Of a stretch of 63,527 bases of DNA, positions 8,002 through 15,911 are shown in pieces (the first letter of the stretch is position 1; each line of letters starts with the position of its first letter). Where the stretch lies: positions 1 to 63,527 of the forward strand of contig NZ_JAIZZN010000024.1 of the NCBI RefSeq assembly GCF_020443565.1. The letters run 5' to 3'. Position numbers and translations under genes: made by a program. Below the pieces are notes generated by a model, which was given only the letters and a program-made list of their open reading frames with translations, did no database searches and was not told the DNA's origin. This stretch comes from Clostridium sp. CS001 (lineage in GTDB: Bacteria; Bacillota; Clostridia; Clostridiales; Clostridiaceae).

Positions 8002-8526
8002 TTAAAAGAATATGTAAGTAACAAAGGAAAATGTAGTTCCAATAAATATTCCCATTATAACATCGGTGGGATAATGAACTCCATGATACATTCTAGAAAT
8101 CCCAACACAAAGGGCTAGGGGAATAGTCAAAAGGCCCCAAATGGGGAAATAAAGCGCTATCATAACCGCTAGTGAAAATGCAGCAGTAGTATGACCAGAA
8201 GGAAAAGAATACATATCTATACCTATCTTTTTTATATTTAAATTAGGGATGTGTATAAAAGGTCTGAGCCTAGTGACACTTACCTTTAAAATTTTACCAA
8301 CCCCTGTGCTTATTGTTACAGAAATCATAGCTTTAACAGCCATGGTGTGAAGAATAGCATCACTTAATAAAAAGGCTGCAGTGCAAAATATAAAGATAAA
8401 AGTGAATGAACCCAAATAGGTCATAATGGGCATTGCAAAATCTAAAAATTTACACTTCCAAGAGTTATTTATAAATTTAAGTAGTCGTATATCTTTGTGA
8501 CTAATATACTCAAATAATGATTTCAT
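8002..8526 (-). CDS. PAP2-family membrane phosphatase
   Basis: The 174-residue integral membrane protein carries the three PAP2 motifs: KVSVTRLRPF, PSGHTTAAFS (catalytic His) and SRMYHGVHYPTDVIMG. Such proteins dephosphorylate lipid phosphates such as undecaprenyl diphosphate or phosphatidylglycerol phosphate. Which one applies here is unknown. ATG 8526 has GGAGG four bases upstream, a little close; an in-frame TTG at 8553 is the alternative. It stands alone between a HAD gene and a hydrogenase. Confidence 0.85.
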   Translation of the reverse strand: MKSLFEYISHKDIRLLKFINNSWKCKFLDFAMPIMTYLGSFTFIFIFCTAAFLLSDAILHTMAVKAMISVTISTGVGKILKVSVTRLRPFIHIPNLNIKKIGIDMYSFPSGHTTAAFSLAVMIALYFPIWGLLTIPLALCVGISRMYHGVHYPTDVIMGIFIGTTFSFVTYIFF

Positions 8527-8682
8527 AAAACCTCCATAGGAATAAAGAATCAATTAGGTTATTACTGAATATTGTATCATATTTTAGTTGTTATTTATAT
8601 TGTAAATTCTATCTAAAACCTTAACATAAATAATAATATTATTCCTAGGCTCCATAATGTAGTTAAAGCTACCAAAAACTAT

Positions 8683-10029
8683 CTAAAATTCCCTGCGAAA
8701 TATCATAGTTTTATCTTTATCTTTGAAATCTTCGGCAACGAAGATCTCCATCTTATCTAGGATTTCGTGCATACAATCACTATCCAAAGCCACCTTGATT
8801 TTTGAGTTCTCTGCAAATTCATCTACTCGAAGTTTACCATAGCTCGAATCTTTCAGTGATTTAGGGCCGCCTACGCATCCACCTACACAACCCATACCTT
8901 CTATAAAATTTGCATCAAGTTCTCCCTTCCCAGCTTTAGTAAGTAGTTCCTTGCATTCTTTTACGCCATTTCCTTGAACTGAATTGAATAGGTTATATTT
9001 TTCGGGAAATAATCTTTCTAGAACTTCTCCAATAGCTATAGATACTCCGCCTGTCCTGGCATAAAGTCTACCACCTCTAGACGCATACTCACTAGATACA
9101 TCTTCTTGTAACCTTTCTAGGTGGATCTCTAATGTATCAAAAATATCTTTAAGCTCTGTGAAGGTAAGCACATAATCTATATCACCTAAAAGGTCTTTTT
9201 CCTTAGCTTCTCCTTTTTTTGCAATACAAGGTCCTATAAATACTACTTTGCAATCTGGATCTAATTGTTTTAAAACTCTGCCAGCGGCAATCATAGGAGA
9301 TATAGAAGGAGATACATATTTAACTAGATCATTGTATACCCTTTTTACCATTCCTACCCACATAGGGCAACAGCAAGAGGTAATCATTAAATCTTCTTTT
9401 GTTTTAACATGTTCATCAAATTCTATGGCTTCTTTTAATGTGAGCATATCTGCGAAAAAAGCAACTTCCACCATATCTGTAAATCCAACTTTCTTAAAGG
9501 CAGTTCTAAGATGATTTACATTAACATTTTCTCCAAACTGACCAGTAATGGCTGGTGCTACTGCTGCTATTACCTTGGAATTACCTTTTAATAAATTTAT
9601 AAGTGGAATAAACTCTACTTTATCCATTAGCGCATCCTTAGGGCATGCATCTACGCAAAGCCCACAGTCTATGCACTTGTCATTATCAATATAGGTAGTG
9701 TTAGTTTTATTATCTATTAATATGGCATTAAAAGGACAAGAAGCTTGGCAGGGTTTATTTAAAGGGTCATCTGTGCAATCCATGGTGCAAGACTTGACTT
9801 TGGTTACAACCTTATGATTTATTTCGTAGGAAATAATAGCTTTTTTTAAGTCTTCTATGTAATTATTAGAAAAGTCTACTTGAACTCCGCAAAGCGAAGA
9901 AATTACTAAACTTAACTCATTCTTGTAAGTATTATCCTTAGAAAGTAGTTCTTGCACCTTGTCTTCAAAATTGTTTTCATAATAGGATTTAATCAGGGAC
10001 TTAAAATGTTCACTATAGATCTTATTCAA
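8683..10029 (-). CDS. [FeFe]-hydrogenase, group-B-like, with two N-terminal [4Fe-4S] clusters
   Basis: An N-terminal region of about 80 residues of unknown role is followed by a ferredoxin module (Cys at about 84, 88, 97, 101, then 122, 125, 128, 132) and an H-cluster domain. The H-cluster motifs are L1 TSCCCPMW (about 220), L2 GPCIAKKGEA (about 269) and L3 GMGCVGGCVGG (about 381). The extra Cys in L1, in place of the usual TSCCPxW, is the mark of group B enzymes as I recall the classification. These are poorly characterised monomeric hydrogenases of anaerobes. Numbering is from an in-frame GTG at 10038, but TTG 10029 has AGGAG exactly 8 bases upstream and is preferred. No maturase genes are in the window. 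Confidence 0.85.
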   Translation of the reverse strand: MNKIYSEHFKSLIKSYYENNFEDKVQELLSKDNTYKNELSLVISSLCGVQVDFSNNYIEDLKKAIISYEINHKVVTKVKSCTMDCTDDPLNKPCQASCPFNAILIDNKTNTTYIDNDKCIDCGLCVDACPKDALMDKVEFIPLINLLKGNSKVIAAVAPAITGQFGENVNVNHLRTAFKKVGFTDMVEVAFFADMLTLKEAIEFDEHVKTKEDLMITSCCCPMWVGMVKRVYNDLVKYVSPSISPMIAAGRVLKQLDPDCKVVFIGPCIAKKGEAKEKDLLGDIDYVLTFTELKDIFDTLEIHLERLQEDVSSEYASRGGRLYARTGGVSIAIGEVLERLFPEKYNLFNSVQGNGVKECKELLTKAGKGELDANFIEGMGCVGGCVGGPKSLKDSSYGKLRVDEFAENSKIKVALDSDCMHEILDKMEIFVAEDFKDKDKTMIFRREF

Positions 10030-10164
10030 AATAATCACTCCTAATTTGTTATTGGCTATACAATAATGTTAACATAATACTCTGAAAAAACAATAAAACA
10101 ATGACTATTAGTAGCTTGTGAAATAGGAATGGTTTTATACATATTAATAAACAAAAAAGATTAT

Positions 10165-10197
10165 AAAAAAAAGAGTTGTCATTAGACAACTCTTTTT
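10165..10197 (-). terminator. Terminator of tRNA-Pro
   Basis: AAAAGAGTTGTC and GACAACTCTTTT (10169-10180 and 10185-10196) form a 12-bp stem with a four-base loop, followed on the minus strand by T residues. It lies directly after the tRNA. Confidence 0.85.
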
Positions 10198-10273
10198 TGG
10201 TCGGGGTGACAGGGATTGAACCTGCGACCTCATGGTCCCAAACCACGCGCGCTCCCAGCTGCGCTACACCCCG
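10198..10273 (-). tRNA. tRNA-Pro (anticodon UGG), CCA encoded
   Basis: Acceptor arms CGGGGTG and CACCCCG pair fully. The anticodon loop TTTGGGA presents TGG, and the T arm holds GGTTCAATCC. CCA is encoded. The gene is single, with a terminator directly after it. Confidence 0.95.
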
Positions 10274-10364
10274 AGGACAAGACTTATTATATAAAAGAAA
10301 TGGATAAATGTCAACAGTATTTAGAAATATTCTTTTTTTAAATAGTATAAAGTGCACCTCAGGC

Positions 10365-10393
10365 TATACATTACAGTAAGTAGAAGCTATAAT
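10365..10393 (+). promoter_or_regulatory. Putative promoter of the lysE-type gene
   Basis: A -10 TATAAT (10388-10393) lies 17 bases after TATACA (10365-10370, four of six matches to the -35 consensus). The start would be near 10400. Confidence 0.45.
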
Positions 10394-10411
10394 TTAAAAG
10401 GAGAGAATAAT

Positions 10412-10465
10412 TTGAAAAGTAATCGTTTATTTAAATTGTTTATCAACATCAAAGACGATGATTAA
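10412..10465 (+). CDS. Possible 17-residue leader peptide upstream of the LysE-type exporter
   Basis: A TTG-started 17-codon frame (MKSNRLFKLFINIKDDD) has AAAAGGAGAG 7 bases upstream and ends 18 bases before the exporter start. Four of its 17 codons are Lys or Arg, the likely export substrates, which would suit attenuation. Against it, the best promoter would start transcription within or next to this ribosome binding site, and I see no clear terminator/antiterminator pair. Confidence 0.35.
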   Translation: MKSNRLFKLFINIKDDD

Positions 10466-10483
10466 GTAGTTAGGGGGGATGAA

Positions 10484-11104
10484 ATGTATAAATATCTATT
10501 AGAAGGATTGCTTGTAGGGTTTGCTTATGTAGCACCTATAGGTACGCAGAACATATTTGTAATAAACACAGCCATACGCAAAGAGAGACTAAAAGCATAC
10601 CAAGTTGCATTTATTACCATATTCTTTGATATATCACTTGCACTTTCATGTTTCTTGGGTGTAGGAGCGCTTATGGAAAAGTTCAATCTTTTAAAAATGC
10701 TTATTCTTTTACTAGGCAGTATAGCGGTAATATATATTGGAGTAGGCCTTGTAAGGCAAGTTCCAGAAATTAAATCTGAAGATACTGTGGATGTGAATAA
10801 ATCAATACTAAGAATAATAGGTACATGTTTTGCAGTGACCTGGTTAAATCCTCAAGCTATAATTGATGGTTCATTATTATTAGGTGGAAGTAGGGCATCG
10901 CTACCAGTAGATATGGGAATCTACTTTATTATAGGGGTATGCTTAGCATCTCTCATTTGGTTTACATCATTAGCAACAATTGTTTCCCTATTTAAAGCTA
11001 AATTTAATATTAAGGTTATTAGGATTATAAACTTGATATGTGGAGCAATTATAATCGTATATGGATTTAAATTAGCATATTCGTTTGTAAAATTAATTAT
11101 CTAA
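10484..11104 (+). CDS. LysE/ArgO-family amino acid exporter
   Basis: The 206-residue protein has about six membrane segments. The N-terminal signature APIGTQNIFVINTAIR matches the LysE/ArgO branch (typically PIGAQN), and WLNPQAIIDGSLLLG is the typical second signature. Members export lysine or arginine by proton exchange; the substrate here is inferred. The start ATG 10484 follows AGGGGGG. A long hairpin follows the stop codon. Confidence 0.85.
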   Translation: MYKYLLEGLLVGFAYVAPIGTQNIFVINTAIRKERLKAYQVAFITIFFDISLALSCFLGVGALMEKFNLLKMLILLLGSIAVIYIGVGLVRQVPEIKSEDTVDVNKSILRIIGTCFAVTWLNPQAIIDGSLLLGGSRASLPVDMGIYFIIGVCLASLIWFTSLATIVSLFKAKFNIKVIRIINLICGAIIIVYGFKLAYSFVKLII

Positions 11105-11118
11105 AAAGATTCATAAAA

Positions 11119-11177
11119 TAAGAGAGTAGTTTTTATAGATGATAGAAAAATCATCATATTAAAACTGCTCTCTTTAT
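11119..11177. terminator. Bidirectional terminator, long hairpin
   Basis: AGAGAG(T)AGTTTT(T)ATA(G)ATGAT at 11121-11143 pairs with 11150-11173 with a few mismatches. It separates the convergent lysE-type gene and the membrane protein gene. Confidence 0.75.
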
Positions 11178-11497
11178 TATTTCTTAGCATCCTTTTCTTT
11201 ATCACCTATACCCCTTGTTGGTACAGTGGACATAACAAACCCTACTAATATTGATAATAAGGCAGGAGCTATTATGTTTATGTATACTATATATCGGGTT
11301 TTGTATAAAACTAAAGCAATAAGAGAAGTGATTACTGCACTAGCTACAAAAATAATAATTACAAACTTTGCAAAAGAACTCATAAACTTTTCATATATTC
11401 TATGACGAGTGGGTCCACTTATTACACTTCTAAATAAAAAATAGGAAGCAAAAATTATTATAATATCTACTATAGCTGAAACTAAAAAATTTTTCAC
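11177..11497 (-). CDS. Small membrane protein of unknown function (106 aa)
   Basis: Three hydrophobic segments (LVSAIVDIIIIFASYFLF, FVIIIFVASAVITSLIALVLY, INIIAPALLSILVGFVM) and a charged C-terminal tail (DKEKDAKK). I do not recognise it. GTG 11497 is the best start because GGAGGT lies 8 bases upstream; upstream in-frame codons would extend the protein by 17 residues without a good site. Confidence 0.65.
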   Translation of the reverse strand: MKNFLVSAIVDIIIIFASYFLFRSVISGPTRHRIYEKFMSSFAKFVIIIFVASAVITSLIALVLYKTRYIVYINIIAPALLSILVGFVMSTVPTRGIGDKEKDAKK

Positions 11498-11686
11498 TGT
11501 ACATACCTCCAAAAGAATTTTTCGTATTTTCATTTTTAGTGTTACCAAAGATTAATTCTTTTACACAATATAATTATAAAAGTTGAAACTAAATTAGGTA
11601 AATATAAGTATTTACAATAGTAGTCTTTTTTGGTAATATAAAATTCTGTCGTTTTAAAGATACAAATAATTCAGAATACAAGGGGT

Positions 11687-11707
11687 AAAACAATTAATAA
11701 TTGTTTT
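11687..11707. repeat. AACAATT palindrome, copy 1 (upstream of the ABC-2 operon)
   Basis: A perfect inverted repeat, AAAACAATT-AAT-AATTGTTTT, lies 31 bases before the first gene of the exporter operon. Two related copies follow at 13517 and 13565. Position and symmetry suggest an operator or RNA hairpin. Confidence 0.6.
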
Positions 11708-11737
11708 GTACTACAGAGAACAGCAAAGGGGGATATT

Positions 11738-12721
11738 ATGTCGCAAGTCATTGTGGAGAATTTAGTAAAAACCTTTAAAATAGCTAAACGAAGACCAGGT
11801 TTATGGAATGCAACAAAAGGCTTGATTCATAGGGAATATAATACTGTAAAAGCTTTAGAAGGAATTTCATTTAAACTAGATGCAGGAGAATTAGTAGGCT
11901 ACATTGGCCCTAATGGAGCGGGTAAATCAACCACAGTCAAAGTCTTAAGTGGAATTCTTGTGCCAAGCTCAGGGCATTGTGAAGTTCTAGGGAATGTACC
12001 TTGGAAAAATAGAATTTCTCATGTTAAAAATATAGGAGTTGTATTCGGGCAACGTTCTCAGCTATGGTGGGATCTCCCTGTAATTGATTCTTTTGAACTA
12101 TTGAAAGATATATACAACATTCCACAGGAGCAGTATAAAGCTACTAAGGATGAATTAGTTGAAAGATTAAATCTTTCTAAAATATTAGAAGTACCAGTAC
12201 GCCAACTTAGTTTAGGTCAAAGGATGCGATGTGAAATATCAGCATCACTTCTTCATACACCGCCACTTCTTTTTCTTGATGAACCAACTATTGGACTAGA
12301 CGCTGTATCAAAACTCGCTGTTCGGGAATTTATAAAAGGACTTAATAAAAAACGTGGAACAACTGTTATCTTAACTACTCATGATATGGATGATATTGAA
12401 GCTCTGTGTTCTAGGGTTATGGTTATTGGAAAAGGTCAGATTCTGTTAGATGGAAACATTGATAATCTTAGAGGGGCAGTATCAAAAGAACGTAGACTGA
12501 TAGTAGACCTAGAGCAGCAAATCAGTGAAATATCTATAGAACATGCTAAAGTGATAAAAATAGAAGGAAATAGAGCACATCTAAGTTTTAACCCAGATAA
12601 AATAACTCCCTCGGAATTAATATCAAATATATCCTCCAAATATGAAATTAAAGATTTGCTAATTGAAAATCAGCCTATAGATGAAATAATCGCAAAGTTA
12701 TACGGGGAACTCAAAATATGA
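11738..12721 (+). CDS. ABC-2 type exporter, ATP-binding subunit
   Basis: The 327-residue ATPase has Walker A GPNGAGKSTT, a Q-loop FGQRSQLWWDLPV, signature LSLGQRMR, Walker B LLFLDEPTIGLD and switch His (TTHDMDD). The Trp-rich stretch after the Q-loop and the C-terminal extension of about 100 residues resemble ATPases paired with DUF990-type permeases. It is the first gene of a three-gene operon; its stop overlaps the next start (ATGA). The transported substrate is unknown. Confidence 0.9.
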   Translation: MSQVIVENLVKTFKIAKRRPGLWNATKGLIHREYNTVKALEGISFKLDAGELVGYIGPNGAGKSTTVKVLSGILVPSSGHCEVLGNVPWKNRISHVKNIGVVFGQRSQLWWDLPVIDSFELLKDIYNIPQEQYKATKDELVERLNLSKILEVPVRQLSLGQRMRCEISASLLHTPPLLFLDEPTIGLDAVSKLAVREFIKGLNKKRGTTVILTTHDMDDIEALCSRVMVIGKGQILLDGNIDNLRGAVSKERRLIVDLEQQISEISIEHAKVIKIEGNRAHLSFNPDKITPSELISNISSKYEIKDLLIENQPIDEIIAKLYGELKI

Positions 12722-13521
12722 GAGCATACATATCTATTGTAAAGCTAAGGTTCATGTTACTAATACAGTACAGGGTTGCAGCTATAGCAGGAATTTGTAC
12801 ACAATTCTTATTTGGATTTGTTAGAGTAATGATTATTGCAGCATTTTATGCATCAACTACAGGAACTCAGCCTATGTCATATGGACAAACTGTTACATAC
12901 ATATGGATTAGCCAAGCCCTTTTGGGGATGCTACCTTGGAATGGAGATGCTGAAATTCAAGGAATGATTACCACGGGAAATGTGGCATATGAGTTATGTA
13001 GGCCACTAGACTTATATAATCATTGGTTTTGCAGGGCATTTGCCCAGAGAACAGCACCCACCATACTACGGGCAATACCACTATTCATGGTTACTTTATT
13101 TTTGTTGCCAGAAAACTATAGCATGCAACTGCCAAATTCATTTGCCAGTTTTGGGGCGTGGATTTTAGTTACAATAGGTGCTTTAATGCTTTCCTGCGCA
13201 ATAACCAATATATTCAATATCTCAATGCTTTGGACTATATCAGGAGACGGAATTAGAAGACTATTGCCAGCCTTGGTTATGATTTTCTCTGGGATGACAG
13301 TGCCATTACCCTTGTTCCCTTCATGGATGCAACCAATTCTTAGAATACTGCCCTTTAGTGGACTGGTAGATACACCTATGAGATTTTATTTAGGTCACAT
13401 AAAGCCAAGTGATATATTGCCATATCTCTTTCATCAATTAATATGGACATGGATATTAATTTTATATGGAAGATGGCTGATTTCAAGAGGGTTAAAACGT
13501 ATTGAAGTACAGGGGGGTTAA
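12718..13521 (+). CDS. ABC-2 type exporter, permease subunit 1
   Basis: The 267-residue protein has about six membrane segments. It starts at the ATGA overlap with the ATPase gene, so translation is coupled. Sequence features (ITTGNVAYELCRPLDLY, conserved GNVAYELCRP) match the ABC-2 permeases that occur as pairs beside DrrA-like ATPases. The stop codon lies within the second AACAATT palindrome. Confidence 0.85.
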   Translation: MRAYISIVKLRFMLLIQYRVAAIAGICTQFLFGFVRVMIIAAFYASTTGTQPMSYGQTVTYIWISQALLGMLPWNGDAEIQGMITTGNVAYELCRPLDLYNHWFCRAFAQRTAPTILRAIPLFMVTLFLLPENYSMQLPNSFASFGAWILVTIGALMLSCAITNIFNISMLWTISGDGIRRLLPALVMIFSGMTVPLPLFPSWMQPILRILPFSGLVDTPMRFYLGHIKPSDILPYLFHQLIWTWILILYGRWLISRGLKRIEVQGG

Positions 13522-13539
13522 CAATTGATGATTGTTAAC
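13517..13539. repeat. AACAATT palindrome, copy 2 (overlaps permease 1 stop)
   Basis: GTTAACAAT-TGATG-ATTGTTAAC is a perfect 9-bp inverted repeat. Its TAA at 13519-13521 is the stop codon of permease 1. Confidence 0.6.
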
Positions 13540-13564
13540 TGCCCCAAAGGAATACAAAGGGGTC

Positions 13565-13581
13565 AACAATTAATAATTGTT
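13565..13581. repeat. AACAATT palindrome, copy 3 (between the permease genes)
   Basis: AACAATT-AAT-AATTGTT, identical in its core to copy 1. A CCCC/GGGG pairing (13542-13562) lies between copies 2 and 3. Confidence 0.6.
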
Positions 13582-13613
13582 ATCTACTCCAGCGCGCTAC
13601 AAGGGGGATAGAT

Positions 13614-14417
13614 ATGAGAAATGCTATTAAGCTTTATTTAAGATATATAAGTGTTTCAATTCAAAGTCAGATGCAATATAAGGCATCCTTTATTATGATG
13701 GCTATAGCCCACTTTGCAATAACCTTTATAGATTTTATTGGTGTTTGGGTTCTATTTGATAGGTTTGGTGCTATAAAAGGGTGGAATTTACCTGAGATTG
13801 CGCTTTTCTATGGAATGATACATATGGCCTTTGCTATAGCAGAAGCAGGTTCTAGGGGGTTTGACACCTTCGATGAAAAGGTGAGAACAGGAGAATTTGA
13901 TAGATTACTATTGAGACCAAGAAGTCTTGTACTTCAAATCGTGGGACAAGAATTTCAATTAATGAGAATAGGTAGATTTACACAGGGGCTTATAGTTCTT
14001 CTTTGGGCTATGTGGTCTTTAAATAATAGCTTGAGTTTAGTTAAGATTATGCTTATAATTATTTCAATCTTTGGGGGAGCATTTTTGTTTTCAGGATTAT
14101 TTGTCCTGCAAGCAACAATATCCTTTTGGTCGGTTCAGAGCCTTGAAGTTGTTAATATGGTTACCTATGGAGGCGTAGAGATAGCTCAGTTCCCTGTAAC
14201 TATATATGATTCTTGGTTTAGAAAGTTTTTTATATTTGTAGTTCCTCTAGCTTGTGTTAATTATTTTCCTGCTATGGGGGTTTTAAATAAAGCTGATCCT
14301 TTGAATTCGCCAGCATGGATACCTTGGATATCGCCAATTGTAGGAATAGTGTTTTTCTTTGGTGCACTACAGATATGGAAATTTGGAGTTAAGCACTACA
14401 AATCTACAGGTAGTTAA
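13614..14417 (+). CDS. ABC-2 type exporter, permease subunit 2 (DUF990-like)
   Basis: The 267-residue membrane protein carries GSRGFDTFDEKVRTGEFDRLLLRPRS near the centre of its N-terminal half, a signature of the DUF990 group of ABC-2 permeases that pair with a second, shorter-motif permease. It has about six membrane segments. The start ATG follows AAGGGGGATAG. It lies 92 bases after permease 1, a gap filled by the two palindromes, and probably forms the heterodimeric channel with it. Confidence 0.85.
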   Translation: MRNAIKLYLRYISVSIQSQMQYKASFIMMAIAHFAITFIDFIGVWVLFDRFGAIKGWNLPEIALFYGMIHMAFAIAEAGSRGFDTFDEKVRTGEFDRLLLRPRSLVLQIVGQEFQLMRIGRFTQGLIVLLWAMWSLNNSLSLVKIMLIIISIFGGAFLFSGLFVLQATISFWSVQSLEVVNMVTYGGVEIAQFPVTIYDSWFRKFFIFVVPLACVNYFPAMGVLNKADPLNSPAWIPWISPIVGIVFFFGALQIWKFGVKHYKSTGS

Positions 14418-14476
14418 ATTACTACAGTGGATTCACAAGTCATGTAAAAATAATACTACTATATAGGGGGGCAATA

Positions 14477-15853
14477 ATGAATGATATAAAGAGGATTTTA
14501 GATAAGCAAAGAGACTATTTCAATACTGGAGCAACAAGAGGTTTGGATTTTCGCATGAAAAAGTTAAGCATTTTAAAAGAATCTATAAAGAAAAATGAAA
14601 AGCAAATATTAAAAGCATTGTGGTCAGATTTACATAAATCTGAATTTGAGACTTATGCAACTGAAATTGGAATAGTTTTAGATGAGATAAACTATGTTAT
14701 GAAACATTTAAAAGCCTGGTCAAAACCTAAAAAAGTAAAAACACCATTAACACATTTTTTGTCTTCTAGTTATATTTATTCAGAGCCCTATGGAGTAAGT
14801 CTAATTATATCTCCTTGGAATTATCCATTTCAACTATTAATAGCACCACTAATTGGTGCAATAGCTGCAGGTAACTGTGCTATGCTAAAACCATCTGAGA
14901 ATGCTCCGAAAACCACAGAAGTTATTATAAAAATCATTGAAGAGAGTTTCACTGAGGAGTTTGTTTGTGTGGTTGAACCTTATGGTGGGAAGGAATCTGC
15001 AGAGGCGCTTTTAAAAGAAGAGTTTGACTATATATTTTTCACGGGTAGTGTACCTGTTGGTAAAGTAGTAATGGCAGCTGCGTCAAGACATCTCACCCCT
15101 GTAACATTAGAATTAGGTGGGAAAAGTCCTTGTATAGTGGATGAAGGCTCGAATATAAAGCTTGCGGCAAAAAGAATAGCTTGGGGTAAGTTCTTAAATG
15201 CAGGACAGACTTGTGTTGCACCTGACTATATAATGGTACACAAAAGCGTAAAGCTTGAACTACTAACTGAAATAACAAGATGCATCAAAGAATTTTTTGG
15301 AGATAATCCAGCAGATAGTAAGGATTTTCCGCGAATAATAAATGAAAGGCAATTCAATAGATTAATAGGGCTATTGGATGAAGGCAACATTATCACAGGT
15401 GGGGAATATAACAAAGATGAAAAATATATTTCACCTACAATTATTGATGATATAACTTGGGAAAGCCCAATTATGCTAGATGAAATATTTGGACCAATTC
15501 TACCAGTTATGGAGTTTGTGGACTTAGAGGAAGTTATAAAAACAGTTAATTCAAAACCTAAACCTCTAGCATTATACTTTTTCTCAAATAATAAGATGCA
15601 TCAAGATAGGATAATAGAGATGATTCCGTATGGTGGAGGATGCATAAACGATACAATTATGCATGTTGCATCACCATATTTACCTTTTGGTGGAGTGGGA
15701 GCTAGTGGCATGGGTGCTTATCATGGTAAGGGAAGCTATGATGTATTTTCACACAAAAAAAGTATGACTAAAAAGAGCAATCTTATAGATATTAAAATAA
15801 GGTATGCACCATATAATGATAAAATTAATTTGATAAAGAAACTTATGAAATAA
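14477..15853 (+). CDS. Aldehyde dehydrogenase, ALDH3-type
   Basis: The 458-residue protein matches the class 3 NAD(P)-dependent aldehyde dehydrogenases in length and motif spacing: SPWNYPFQL (cofactor loop, about 112), FFTGS, catalytic base Glu212 in LELGGKSP and nucleophile Cys246 in GQTCVAPDY. The C-terminal hydrophobic anchor of fatty aldehyde enzymes is absent; the tail is basic. Likely oxidises medium or long aldehydes; the physiological substrate is unknown. ATAGGGGGG precedes ATG 14477, and a strong terminator follows. Confidence 0.9.
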   Translation: MNDIKRILDKQRDYFNTGATRGLDFRMKKLSILKESIKKNEKQILKALWSDLHKSEFETYATEIGIVLDEINYVMKHLKAWSKPKKVKTPLTHFLSSSYIYSEPYGVSLIISPWNYPFQLLIAPLIGAIAAGNCAMLKPSENAPKTTEVIIKIIEESFTEEFVCVVEPYGGKESAEALLKEEFDYIFFTGSVPVGKVVMAAASRHLTPVTLELGGKSPCIVDEGSNIKLAAKRIAWGKFLNAGQTCVAPDYIMVHKSVKLELLTEITRCIKEFFGDNPADSKDFPRIINERQFNRLIGLLDEGNIITGGEYNKDEKYISPTIIDDITWESPIMLDEIFGPILPVMEFVDLEEVIKTVNSKPKPLALYFFSNNKMHQDRIIEMIPYGGGCINDTIMHVASPYLPFGGVGASGMGAYHGKGSYDVFSHKKSMTKKSNLIDIKIRYAPYNDKINLIKKLMK

Positions 15854-15857
15854 AGTT

Positions 15858-15898
15858 AAAACAAAATGCCCTGCGATATGCAAGGCATTTTGTTTTAA
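15858..15898. terminator. Bidirectional terminator
   Basis: AAAACAAAATGCC (15858-15870) and GGCATTTTGTTTT (15884-15896) pair perfectly around an inner CCTGC/GCAAGG stem. It serves the aldehyde dehydrogenase gene and the convergent DsbA-like gene. Confidence 0.85.
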
Positions 15899-15911
15899 TA
15901 AAATTCGAAAT

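Noticed and set aside
10049-10357. 102-codon minus-strand frame
   Set aside because: Its best-looking part is the translation of tRNA-Pro and its terminator; no ribosome binding site of note.
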